Shown: positions 16,400 to 24,420 of the stretch, in pieces
Position numbering within the stretch: position 1 is the first letter of the stretch
Layout: each line of letters opens with the position of its first letter
DNA from: Aureimonas jatrophae
GTDB lineage: Bacteria > Pseudomonadota > Alphaproteobacteria > Rhizobiales > Rhizobiaceae
NCBI RefSeq assembly: GCF_900104035.1
Contig: NZ_FNIT01000001.1
Span: forward strand, 390,169-454,168
Reading direction: 5' to 3'
DNA length: 64,000 nt
Translations under genes and position numbers: made by a program
Notes under the pieces: model-generated
The model's input: the letters and a program-made list of their open reading frames with translations, nothing else
Told to the model about the DNA's origin: nothing
The model's database searches: none

Positions 16400-16614
16400 C
16401 GGCCGCCGCGCCCGAGGGTGAGGGCGCGGCGGCGTTTCCCTGGGACCGCGCGATGCGGGCCGTGCTCGCGCTCGGCCTGTCGCCCGCCGACTTCTGGCGC
16501 CTCGCGCCGCGCGAGCTGGCCGTGCTGCTGGACGCGCATGCGCCCGCCACCCCCGGCCGACCCGACCGCGCCGGTCTCGACGCACTGATGCAACGCTTTC
16601 CCGACGGAGGATGA
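16396..16614 (+). CDS. GTA tail assembly chaperone (g10.1, rcc01693 family)
   Basis: A small 72-aa protein read from a TTG at 16396 that overlaps the previous stop (TTGA). Its core is PWDRAMRAVLALGLSPADFW followed by RLAPRELAVLLDA, the signature of the GTA tail assembly chaperone family. The longer frame to 16129 is a shadow of the g10 gene. Two bases separate it from the tape measure gene. TTG starts are less common, but no ATG or GTG fits the conserved N-terminus. Confidence 0.8.
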   Translation: MTAAAPEGEGAAAFPWDRAMRAVLALGLSPADFWRLAPRELAVLLDAHAPATPGRPDRAGLDALMQRFPDGG

Positions 16615-16615
16615 C

Positions 16616-17218
16616 ATGGCGCTGGACGGCGCGGACACGATGCGCATCGCGGTGGAGGCCGACACGCGCGGCTTCGATCGCGCGATGGGCGACCTGCAGC
16701 TGCGGGCCGGAGCGCTCGGCTCGGCCTTCACGAGCGCCTTCCGCCAAGCGTCGGGTGGCGGCCGGTCGCTGGAAGGCGTCCTGCAGCAGCTGGCCACCCG
16801 CATCAGCGGGCTCGCGCTGGACAGCGCGCTGCGGCCGATCGGGAACCTGGCGGGCAATCTCCTGAACGGGCTTCTGGGCAGCCTAACGGGAGCGCTCGGC
16901 GGCGGCGGTGGCGGCGCGGCGGCCTCGCCGGCGCGCGTCCTGCCCTTCGCCAAGGGTGGCGTTGTGCGGGCGCCGAGCTTCTTTCCGATGGGCGGCGCCG
17001 CCGGACTGATGGGCGAGGCGGGCGCGGAGGCGATCCTGCCGCTTCGACGCGGCAGCGACGGGAGCCTCGGCGTCGCCGCCGGCGGCGGGGGCCGGGGAGG
17101 CCCGACGACGGTGGTCTTCAACGTCTCGACGCCGGACGCGCCGAGCTTCCGCCGGGCTGAGGGGCAGATCCAGGCGATGCTGGCGCGCGCCGCCATGCGC
17201 GGGCAGAGGGGGCTCTGA
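16616..17218 (+). CDS. GTA tail tape measure protein
   Basis: This 200-aa protein is very short for a tape measure, as in other GTAs, and would set a short tail. It begins with a conserved DTMRIAVEADTRGFDRAMGD helix, has a hydrophobic Gly/Leu-rich middle (residues ~55-100) that can span a membrane during DNA delivery, and ends with the GTA-type MGEAGAEAILPLRRGSDG segment and a C-terminal helix. It corresponds to RcGTA g11. Confidence 0.88.
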   Translation: MALDGADTMRIAVEADTRGFDRAMGDLQLRAGALGSAFTSAFRQASGGGRSLEGVLQQLATRISGLALDSALRPIGNLAGNLLNGLLGSLTGALGGGGGGAAASPARVLPFAKGGVVRAPSFFPMGGAAGLMGEAGAEAILPLRRGSDGSLGVAAGGGGRGGPTTVVFNVSTPDAPSFRRAEGQIQAMLARAAMRGQRGL

Positions 17219-17220
17219 CC

Positions 17221-17856
17221 ATGGCCATCCCGTCCTTCTGCGACGAGCGTTTTCCGCTTCGGCTGAGCCTCAGCACGAGCGGCGGACCCGAGCGGCGCAC
17301 CGACATCGTGCGCCTGTCCACCGGCTTCGAGAACCGCAACCAGCGCCAGCGTCATTCGGCCCGGCGCTACGATGCCGGCTCGGGCGTGAAGGCGTTGGCC
17401 GATCTGGCACTCGTGCTTGACTTCTTCGAGGCGCGGCGGGGTCGCCTCGTCGCCTTCCGCTTTCGCGACCCGTTCGACCATGCCTCGGCACGTTTCGGGC
17501 TGCCGGTGACGGCGTTCGATCAGACGCTCGGCGTCGGCGACGGCCAGCGCACGGAGTTCGCCCTCGTGAAGCGCTACGGCGCGGGCGAGGGCGCCTACGA
17601 GCGGCCGATCTGCAAACCCGTCGCCGACACGCTGCGGGTCGCCGTCGGCGGCACGCAGACCGGCGCGGGCTTCGCGCTCGACGCGGCGACGGGGTTGTTG
17701 CGCTTCGACGCACCGCCCGTCGCGGGCGCGGCGGTGACGGCGGGCTTCCTGTTCGACGTGCCGGTGCGCTTCTACACCGACCATCTCGCGATCAACCTCG
17801 CGGCCTTCGAGGCGGGCGAGATCCCGACCATTCCGCTCATTGAGGTGCGCGCATGA
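17221..17856 (+). CDS. GTA distal tail protein, DUF2460
   Basis: The 211-aa protein matches DUF2460 (RcGTA g12): GGPERRTDIVRLSTGFENRN, the DFFEARRGRLVAFRFRDPFDH segment (within that family the fit region for the tail tube ring), the FALVKRYGAGEGAYERPICK stretch and the C-terminal VPVRFYTDHLAINLAAFEAG. It forms the first ring of the baseplate. The gene overlaps the hub gene by four bases. Confidence 0.92.
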   Translation: MAIPSFCDERFPLRLSLSTSGGPERRTDIVRLSTGFENRNQRQRHSARRYDAGSGVKALADLALVLDFFEARRGRLVAFRFRDPFDHASARFGLPVTAFDQTLGVGDGQRTEFALVKRYGAGEGAYERPICKPVADTLRVAVGGTQTGAGFALDAATGLLRFDAPPVAGAAVTAGFLFDVPVRFYTDHLAINLAAFEAGEIPTIPLIEVRA

Positions 17857-18734
17857 GAGAGCTTCCCGCCGAACTGGCCGAGCGGCTGCGCCAGCCCGCC
17901 ACGACGTTGGCGAGCGCCTGGCGCCTCACGTGCCGCGACGGTGCCGTGTTCGGGTTCACGGACCACGACGAGGACCTGCGCTTTTCCGACACGCTGTTTC
18001 GCGCTGCGAGCGGCTGGACCGCGGGCGAGGCGGAGGCAGCGGCCGGGCTGGCGGCAGGGTCGGCGGCGGTGGAGGGGGCGTTGTTCTCGAAAGCCTTGCG
18101 AGAGGACGATATCGCGGCGGGCCGCTTCGACGGGGCCCGGATCGAGGTCTTCCGCGTGGACTGGAGCGAGCCGGCGCTGCATGTCCTCGTCGACGTGGCC
18201 GACCTTGGGCCGATCCGGCGCGCCGGTGGCGGCTTCTCGGCGGAACTGCGGGGGCTCGCGGCCCGGCTCGACGACGAGCACGGACGCACCTACCGGCGCC
18301 GGTGCGATGCCGTTCTGGGAGACCGGCGCTGCGGCGTCGATCTCGGGCAAGCCGCCTGGCGGCGCGCGGGCACGCTGGTCGAGAGCGGCGAGGGGTGGCT
18401 CGTCGCGCGGCTCGGGTCCGGGGTCGACGCGGCGGTGTTCGGGCTCGGCCGCGTCGTCCTCGATGGGGAGACGCTGTTCTTGGCGGGCCTCGGCGAGGCG
18501 GACGCGCCGGGTGACTGGCGGCTGGCGTTTGCCGAGCCGCAGGCCCGCACACGGGCGGCGCCCGGCGCCTCGCTGCAGCTTGTGGCCGGGTGCGACCGAC
18601 GGTTCGGCACCTGCCGCGACCGGTTCCGCAACGCGCTCAACTTCCGCGGCTTCCCGCACATGCCGGGCAACGACGCGGCGCTGGGCGTCGCCAAGCGCGA
18701 CGGCGCGCATGACGGCTCTCCGGTGGTGCCGTGA
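17853..18734 (+). CDS. GTA baseplate hub protein, DUF2163, with four cysteines
   Basis: This 293-aa protein (RcGTA g13) has the DUF2163 N-terminus RLTCRDGAVFGFTDHDEDL and a C-terminal part homologous to phage tail-tip proteins of the lambda gpL type. It has Cys151 and Cys160 (RCDAVLGDRRCGVDLG) and Cys247 and Cys254 (GCDRRFGTCRDRF). Lambda gpL binds a [4Fe-4S] cluster through four cysteines with, as I recall, the same spacings (eight residues, then six), so a cluster is likely here. Overlaps at both ends (ATGA, GTGA) tie it to its neighbours. No damage is visible. Confidence 0.92.
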   Translation: MRELPAELAERLRQPATTLASAWRLTCRDGAVFGFTDHDEDLRFSDTLFRAASGWTAGEAEAAAGLAAGSAAVEGALFSKALREDDIAAGRFDGARIEVFRVDWSEPALHVLVDVADLGPIRRAGGGFSAELRGLAARLDDEHGRTYRRRCDAVLGDRRCGVDLGQAAWRRAGTLVESGEGWLVARLGSGVDAAVFGLGRVVLDGETLFLAGLGEADAPGDWRLAFAEPQARTRAAPGASLQLVAGCDRRFGTCRDRFRNALNFRGFPHMPGNDAALGVAKRDGAHDGSPVVP

Positions 18735-19171
18735 CCGGCGCGCGGCGGAACGAGGCGCTGCGCGAGGCGCGGCGCTTTCTGGGAACGCCCTACCGCCACC
18801 AGGGGAGCCGCGCGGGCGTCGGATGCGATTGTCTCGGGCTGGTACGCGGCGTGTGGCGCGCGCTCTACGGCGCGGAACCCGAAGCCATGCCGACCTACGC
18901 GGCGGATTGGGCGGAACTGGCAACCGGCGATCCCCTGCTGGAGGCGGCGCGTCGGCACTTTCCGGCGGTCGACCGCCGCGATGCGCGACCGGGCGATCTC
19001 GTGCTGTTTCGCTGGCGGGACGGTCGCCCGGCGCGCCACTGCGCCATCCTCGACGAACCCGACGCGGCCGGCCCCCGCATTCTCCACGCGCTGGAGGGCG
19101 CGGCGGTGATCTCCTCGCCGCTGGCTGGCGCCTGGGCCCGTCGTATCTGCGGTCAGTTTCAATTTCCGTGA
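18731..19171 (+). CDS. GTA NlpC/P60 cell-wall peptidase
   Basis: A 146-aa NlpC/P60 fold enzyme (RcGTA g14) that should cut peptidoglycan peptides when the particle delivers DNA. The catalytic Cys lies in GVGCDCLGLVRGVWR, and the His in GRPARHCAILDE; the third polar residue of the family is not assigned with certainty. The GTG at 18731 overlaps the hub stop. The tail megatron gene follows after 6 nt. Confidence 0.9.
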   Translation: MTGARRNEALREARRFLGTPYRHQGSRAGVGCDCLGLVRGVWRALYGAEPEAMPTYAADWAELATGDPLLEAARRHFPAVDRRDARPGDLVLFRWRDGRPARHCAILDEPDAAGPRILHALEGAAVISSPLAGAWARRICGQFQFP

Positions 19172-19177
19172 GGCACT

Positions 19178-22100
19178 ATGGCGACGATCCTTCTTCAGGC
19201 GGCCGGCGGCGTGGCGGGCGGGCTCGTCGGCGGACCGTTCGGGGCGATGGCGGGCCGGGCGCTGGGCGCGCTGGGCGGCGCCGCGATCGACCAGACGCTG
19301 TTCGGCACCGGCGGGCGACGCGAGGGGCCGCGCCTCGGGGCCGCCCGCATCCTCGAGGCCGACGAGGGGGCGGGCGTGCCACGCCTCTACGGCACCGCCC
19401 GCATCGCGGGGCAGGTGATCTGGACGACCCGCTTCGAGGAGGTCGCCAGCACGGAGCGACAGGGCGGCAAGGGCGGGCGCGGCGCGGGCACCGAGACCAC
19501 GAGCTACAGCTACTTCGGCAACGTCGCGATCGGCTTGTGCGAGGGGCCGGTCGCCTGCGTGCGCCGCATCTGGGCGGACGGCGAGGAGATGGACCTGTCG
19601 CTCGTCAACTGGCGGCTCCACCCCGGCGACGAGAGCCAAGCGCCCGATCCGCTGATCGAAGCGCGGCAGGGACGCGGCAACGCGCCGGGCTATCGCGGTC
19701 TTGCTTATGTCGTGTTCGAGCGGCTCCCCTTGGATCGGTGGGGCAACCGCATTCCGCAGATCTCGTGCGAGGTCGTTCGGCCGGTCGGCGCGCTGGAGGC
19801 CAACCTGCGGGCCGTGACGATCATTCCCGGCGCGAGCGAGCACGGGCTCGACCCGGCGGTGGTGCGCGAGCGCGTCGGCCTTGGCGAGGACCGGCTCGTG
19901 AACCGGCACGTGCTGCACGGCGAGAGCGACTGGACCGCATCAATTGACGAGTTGACCGCGCTCTGTCCGAAGCTGACGCGCGCGGCGCTCGTGGTCGGGT
20001 GGTTCGCGACCGATCTGCGGGTCGGACGTGCCGAGGTGCGTCCCGGCGTCGAGACGGCGCAGCGCGACGAGACGGAAACCTGGCGCGTCGGCGAAACCGA
20101 GCGGGACGCGGCGCTTCTGGTCAGCCGGTCGGAGGGCGGACCGGCCTATGGCGGCACGCCCTCCGATGCGGGCGTCCTGCGCGCGATCGCGGATCTCAAG
20201 GCGCGGGGGCTGCGGGTGACGCTCTACCCCTTCCTTCTGATGGACGTGCCGGCCGGCAACGCGCTGCCGGACCCTTACGGCGAGGCGATGCAGGCAAGCT
20301 ATCCCTGGCGCGGGCGCATGACGCTGGACGAGGCGCCAGGACGACCGGGATCGAGCGACCGGACGGCGGACGCACGCGCCGAGATCGCGCGCTTCGTCGG
20401 CCGCGCGAGCCCGGCGGACTTCCGGCTGGAGGCCGGGCGCGTCCGCTACACCGGGCCGGGGGAATGGAGCCTGCGGCGCATGGTGCTGCATCAGGCGTTC
20501 CTGGCGCGGCTGACCGGCGGCGTGGACGCCTTCGTGATAGGCTCGGAGATGGTGGGCCTGACGCGGCTGCGCGACGACGGCGACCGCTTCCCCTTCGTAG
20601 AAGCGTTGATCCAGCTGGCGCGCGACGTGAAGGCGGTCCTGCCGGAGGCGACCGTGACCTATGCCGCGGACTGGAGCGAGTATTTCGGCTTCCAGCCCTC
20701 GGACGGGTCCGGCGACGTCTTCTTCAACCTCGACCCGCTCTGGGCCGAGCCGGCGATCGGGGCCGTCGGCATCGACAACTACCTGCCGCTTCTCGACTGG
20801 CGCGACGGCGACGCCGACGGTTCGTCGCCCGACGGAGCGGCGTCGTCGCTGGACGAGACGGCTCTGCGCCGGAACATCGCCGCGGGCGAATGGTTCGACT
20901 GGTTCTACGCCGACGACAAGGATCGTCGCGCGGGACGTCGCACGCCGATCACGGACGGTCTCGGCAAGCCCTGGGTGTTCCGTGCCAAGGATATCCGCAG
21001 CTGGTGGGAGAACCGCCACCGCGAGCGACGCGGGGGCCGGGAGACCGGAGGTGACACGGCCTGGGTGCCGTGCTCCAAGCCCATCTGGTTCACCGAGCTC
21101 GGATGTCCCGCGGCCGACCGGGGCGCGAACCGGCCGAACGTCTTCCTGGACCCGAAATCCGCCGAAAGCGCCCTTCCGTGGTTCTCGACGGGACATCGCG
21201 ACGACGCGGCGCAGCGTGCCTTCCTGGACGCTCATCTCAGGCACTGGGACGAGACCGCGCCGGGTTTTCGCGACCGGGACAACCCGGTCTCGCCGCACTA
21301 CGGCGGACGCATGGTGCCGATCGACGCGATCCATCTCTGGTGCTGGGACGCGCGACCCTATCCGGCGTTTCCGGCCGCCCGCGAGGTCTGGCGCGACGGC
21401 GCGAACTGGGAGCGCGGACACTGGCTGAGCGGCCGGCTGGGCGCGGTCTCCCTGCGCGAGCTGCTTCTCGCGCTTCTGACCGACCATGGCGTGACGGCCG
21501 TGGACGCGTCCGGCGTCGAGGGCGTCGTCGGCGGCTTCCTTCTGGCATCGCCCGGCAGCGCCCGCTCGCAGATCGAGGCGCTGCTGCGTCTTGGCGGCAT
21601 CGAGGCGGCGCAGGTCGACGGCCAGCTTCGCCTGCGCACGATCGACCGGGCGACCCGGATCGCCGAGATCGAAGCGGTGGCCGAGGATGCGGACGCACCT
21701 CTCCTGGAACGGCGACGAACCGAGGACCGCGATCGCCCGGGGGAACTCGTTCTCGCCTTCAGCGATCCGGCGCGAGCCTACCAGCCGGGTGTCGCGGAGG
21801 CGCTGCGCGGCGATGCGGAGCGTCCCCGCCAGGAACGGGTGCAGCTTCCGCTGACGCTCGATGAGGACGCGGCGCGGCGCCTCGCCTCCGGTCTCCTGCG
21901 ACGTCTGGCGGGAGCAAGCGAGACCGCGAGCTTCGCCCTTTCGCCGGCCGATCTCGAGGTGGTGCCGGGCGACCGGCTCCGCATCGCCGGCGAGATGGGC
22001 ATCTGGAGCGTGGAGCGGATCGAGGACGGCCTCATGCGCCGCATCGAGGCGCGCCGCATCGGCTTCACCCCGGCGCTATCGGACGGCAGCGGGCGCGAGC

Positions 22101-23065
22101 CCCCGGCCGCGCCGGTCACTGCCGCGCCGGTGTTCCCCTCGCGCCCGCTCGCTACGTTTCTGGACCTGCCGCCGCTCGGCCTTTTGGCGGACGGTGAGGG
22201 GCCGCGCGTCGCGCTGGCGGCCCGGCCCTTCGTGCCGCTCGAGGTGCTGGTCTCGCGCGGGGGCGGCGACATGCGCCCGCGTGCCCGCGTGATGCAGCCG
22301 GCGGTGATGGGACGCCTTGCCGCCCCGTTGCCGGCCGGCCGCGAGGCGATCCTCGACCGGTCGAACCGGATCCTCGTGGACCTCGCCGTCGGAGCGCTCG
22401 CGTCGGCCGACCAGCCGCGACTGATGGGCGGCGCGAACCTGGCGGCCGTGGAAACCGGCGAGGGCCGATGGGAGGTCCTGCAGTTTCGCGACGCCGACGA
22501 GGTGTCGCCTGGTCGCTTCCGGCTCGGCGTTCTCGTGCGCGGTCGCGCCGGTTCGGGCGGGGCGGCGGCAGCGGTGGGGGCGCGCTTCGTGCTGCTCGAC
22601 GAGCGCTGCGTGCCGCTTCCGCTCGCCGAAAGCGAGACCGGCGCGGCGCTCGACTGGCTGGTCGTCCCGGCGGGGCGCCCGCTCGACGACGGCGCGGCGC
22701 TGCGCGAATCGTACGCGCTCGGTCGGCAGACGCGGCTTCCGCTGGCGCCCGCGCATCTGCGCGCCCGGCGCGACGCCGCCGGCCTCGCGATCCGCTGGAT
22801 CCGGCGCAGCCGCGCGACCCTCGATCCCTTCGACGACGAGATCGCGCTGGACGAGGATGCGGAGCGCTATCGCGTTCGCATCGAAGCGGGGAACGGACGG
22901 GAGATCGTCCGGGATACGCAGGCGCCCTCGCTCGCGGTGACGCGGGAGGAGATCGCAGCGGCCTTTGGCGCGGAGGCGCCGGGCGTGCTGCGGGTATCGG
23001 TCGCACAGATGGGTGCGACGGTCGGTCCGGGTGGGTGGCGGACCGTGGAGGTCGGAGCGGCGTGA
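19178..23065 (+). CDS. GTA baseplate megatron protein (TIM-barrel, RcGTA g15)
   Basis: At 1295 aa this is the largest product here. The N-terminal Gly-rich hydrophobic stretch (GGVAGGLVGGPFGAMAGRAL) is typical of the family and may insert into membranes. A GTA TIM-barrel-like domain occupies about residues 250-720 (ATVTYAADWSEYFGF, KPIWFTELGCPAADRGANRP, then AIHLWCWDARPYPAF). A phage tail-3 type domain (~740-960) and an Rcc01698-like C-terminal beta region follow. The Glu in WFTELG looks like a glycosidase residue, but activity is unproven. It forms the tip of the tail. Confidence 0.93.
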   Translation: MATILLQAAGGVAGGLVGGPFGAMAGRALGALGGAAIDQTLFGTGGRREGPRLGAARILEADEGAGVPRLYGTARIAGQVIWTTRFEEVASTERQGGKGGRGAGTETTSYSYFGNVAIGLCEGPVACVRRIWADGEEMDLSLVNWRLHPGDESQAPDPLIEARQGRGNAPGYRGLAYVVFERLPLDRWGNRIPQISCEVVRPVGALEANLRAVTIIPGASEHGLDPAVVRERVGLGEDRLVNRHVLHGESDWTASIDELTALCPKLTRAALVVGWFATDLRVGRAEVRPGVETAQRDETETWRVGETERDAALLVSRSEGGPAYGGTPSDAGVLRAIADLKARGLRVTLYPFLLMDVPAGNALPDPYGEAMQASYPWRGRMTLDEAPGRPGSSDRTADARAEIARFVGRASPADFRLEAGRVRYTGPGEWSLRRMVLHQAFLARLTGGVDAFVIGSEMVGLTRLRDDGDRFPFVEALIQLARDVKAVLPEATVTYAADWSEYFGFQPSDGSGDVFFNLDPLWAEPAIGAVGIDNYLPLLDWRDGDADGSSPDGAASSLDETALRRNIAAGEWFDWFYADDKDRRAGRRTPITDGLGKPWVFRAKDIRSWWENRHRERRGGRETGGDTAWVPCSKPIWFTELGCPAADRGANRPNVFLDPKSAESALPWFSTGHRDDAAQRAFLDAHLRHWDETAPGFRDRDNPVSPHYGGRMVPIDAIHLWCWDARPYPAFPAAREVWRDGANWERGHWLSGRLGAVSLRELLLALLTDHGVTAVDASGVEGVVGGFLLASPGSARSQIEALLRLGGIEAAQVDGQLRLRTIDRATRIAEIEAVAEDADAPLLERRRTEDRDRPGELVLAFSDPARAYQPGVAEALRGDAERPRQERVQLPLTLDEDAARRLASGLLRRLAGASETASFALSPADLEVVPGDRLRIAGEMGIWSVERIEDGLMRRIEARRIGFTPALSDGSGREPPAAPVTAAPVFPSRPLATFLDLPPLGLLADGEGPRVALAARPFVPLEVLVSRGGGDMRPRARVMQPAVMGRLAAPLPAGREAILDRSNRILVDLAVGALASADQPRLMGGANLAAVETGEGRWEVLQFRDADEVSPGRFRLGVLVRGRAGSGGAAAAVGARFVLLDERCVPLPLAESETGAALDWLVVPAGRPLDDGAALRESYALGRQTRLPLAPAHLRARRDAAGLAIRWIRRSRATLDPFDDEIALDEDAERYRVRIEAGNGREIVRDTQAPSLAVTREEIAAAFGAEAPGVLRVSVAQMGATVGPGGWRTVEVGAA

Positions 23066-23096
23066 CGCCGCTCCGCGAACAAGGATGGAGACAGGC

Positions 23097-23300
23097 ATGG
23101 ACGAGAAGGACTGGTGGAAGTCGAAGACGGTCTGGGGCGCGGTGGTGGTGCTGGCCGGCGCGCTGGCCGGCATGGCGGGCGTCCAGCTCGACGCCGCCTC
23201 TAGCGAGGAGGCGGTGGGCGCGCTGACGGCGCTCGCCGGAGCGGCCGGTGCGTTGGTCGCGATCTGGGGCCGGTTTGCCGCACGCGAGACGCTGCGCTAG
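23097..23300 (+). CDS. 67-aa membrane protein closing the GTA cluster
   Basis: The peptide starts MDEKDWWKSKTVWGAVVVLA, has two predicted membrane helices (about residues 11-28 and 41-60) separated by a short polar loop, and ends in a basic RFAARETLR. This shape (short, WxSKTxWG start, two helices) is common among small phage proteins often called holin-like, but no function is proven. It follows the megatron gene by 31 nt with an AAGGATGGAGA ribosome region, and precedes a terminator-like hairpin. It is the best local candidate for a release or lysis protein. Confidence 0.75.
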   Translation: MDEKDWWKSKTVWGAVVVLAGALAGMAGVQLDAASSEEAVGALTALAGAAGALVAIWGRFAARETLR

Positions 23301-23308
23301 GTCGGTGC

Positions 23309-23340
23309 GGCGGGCGTTCCCCGGGGTGGGAGCGCCCGCC
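23309..23340 (+). terminator. Hairpin at the end of the GTA cluster
   Basis: GGCGGGCG (23309-23316) pairs exactly with CGCCCGCC (23333-23340) around a 16-nt loop. It starts eight bases after the last GTA stop. There is no real U-tract (CATTCATT follows), so it may be a weak terminator or an RNA-stabilising end. The feuN-like gene begins 61 bases later. Confidence 0.5.
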
Positions 23341-23345
23341 ATTCA

Positions 23346-23374
23346 TTGGACATTCAGCGACGGGTTGCTAGCGT
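23346..23374 (+). promoter_or_regulatory. Promoter candidate for feuN-feuP-feuQ
   Basis: TTGGAC (23346-23351) and TAGCGT (23369-23374) are separated by 17 nt, just after the GTA-end hairpin and 27 bp before the feuN-like start. The match to the sigma-70 consensus is moderate. The position between two transcription units is the main support. Confidence 0.35.
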
Positions 23375-23401
23375 TCGGGGGACTGCTGGAATGGATCACC
23401 G

Positions 23402-23713
23402 ATGACGCGTCCCTCGACCCTTCGCCCGCTTGCGCTCGCCGCACTGGTTCTGTTGCCGGCGACTGCGGCCGAGGCGCTGCACGTCGCCCCGCGCGGGACG
23501 CGAACCGGCGATTCCGTTGCGGAGACGGGCCTTCGAGTGGCGCAAGGCGGCTGTTCGGCGGCCGCGCGCGAGGCCGCCCAGCAGTCGGGCGGTCAGGTCC
23601 TTTCGGTGCAGACCGCCAACCGCGGCGGCCGGACGGTCTGCGTCGTGACCGTGCTGATTCCCGCGCAGGACGGCAACCGGCCGCGTCGCCAGACGATCAC
23701 GATCGAGCAGTAA
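23402..23713 (+). CDS. feuN: FeuN-like small periplasmic regulator
   Basis: The 103-aa protein has a signal peptide (hydrophobic residues ~9-22) and a small PepSY-like mature part: AREAAQQSGGQVLSVQTAN, then TVCVVTVLIPAQDGNRPRRQ. In Sinorhizobium meliloti the small periplasmic protein FeuN is encoded directly upstream of feuP-feuQ and holds the FeuQ sensor in check. Position, size, export and fold agree with that, although sequence identity was not measured. The two cysteines (one in GGCSAAAR, one in VCVV) could form a disulphide. Confidence 0.65.
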   Translation: MTRPSTLRPLALAALVLLPATAAEALHVAPRGTRTGDSVAETGLRVAQGGCSAAAREAAQQSGGQVLSVQTANRGGRTVCVVTVLIPAQDGNRPRRQTITIEQ

Positions 23714-23748
23714 GCGACACGCGACAGACCCGAGGCCGGACCCGTTTC

Positions 23749-24420
23749 ATGCGCATCCTGATCATCGAGGACGACCCGAACCTCAACCGCCAGTTGGCCG
23801 AGGCGCTGGAAGGCGCGGGCTACGTGGTGGACCGCGCGAGCGACGGCGAGGAGGGGCATTTCCTCGGCGACACCGAGCCCTACGACGCCGTGGTGCTCGA
23901 TGTCGGCCTGCCCAAGATGGACGGCATCAGCGTCCTGGAGCGCTGGCGCCGGGAGGGGCGCGCCATGCCGGTCCTCATGCTGACGGCCCGCGACCGCTGG
24001 AGCGACAAGGTGGCCGGCATCGACGCGGGCGCCGACGACTACGTGGCCAAGCCCTTCCACATGGAAGAGGTGCTGGCGCGCCTGCGCGCGCTGATCCGGC
24101 GCGCCGCCGGGCACGCCTCGTCGGAGATCCTGTGCGGCCCGTTGCGGCTCGACACGCGCACCTCTCGCGCGACGCTGAACGGCCAGGTGCTGAAGCTCAC
24201 CTCGCACGAGTATCGCCTGCTGAGCTATCTCATGCATCACCAGGGCGAGATCGTATCGCGGTCGGAACTGACCGAGCACATGTACGACCAGGATTTCGAC
24301 CGCGACTCCAACACGATCGAGGTCTTCGTTGGCCGGCTGCGCCGCAAGATCGGGTTGGATCTGATCGAGACGGTGCGTGGGCTCGGCTACCGCATGAACG
24401 GGGACGCGGGCGGCTCGTGA
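23749..24420 (+). CDS. feuP: OmpR-family response regulator, FeuP-like
   Basis: A 223-aa regulator with a receiver domain (acidic pocket IIEDDP, phospho-acceptor Asp51 in VVLDVGLPKMDG, LTARDRW, Lys in AKPF) and an OmpR/PhoB winged-helix domain (LTSHEYRLLSYLMHHQGEIV, TIEVFVGRLRRKIG). It is 35 nt from the feuN-like gene and overlaps the kinase gene by four bases. In rhizobia FeuP/FeuQ respond to osmotic and envelope conditions and drive cyclic glucan export. That role is carried over from the family, not seen here. The longer frame upstream is not native. Confidence 0.85.
   Translation: MRILIIEDDPNLNRQLAEALEGAGYVVDRASDGEEGHFLGDTEPYDAVVLDVGLPKMDGISVLERWRREGRAMPVLMLTARDRWSDKVAGIDAGADDYVAKPFHMEEVLARLRALIRRAAGHASSEILCGPLRLDTRTSRATLNGQVLKLTSHEYRLLSYLMHHQGEIVSRSELTEHMYDQDFDRDSNTIEVFVGRLRRKIGLDLIETVRGLGYRMNGDAGGS

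Noticed and set aside
8940..23300. Prophage rather than GTA
   Set aside because: No integrase, repressor, replication genes or attachment sites at the edges, and the gene set and order are those of RcGTA.
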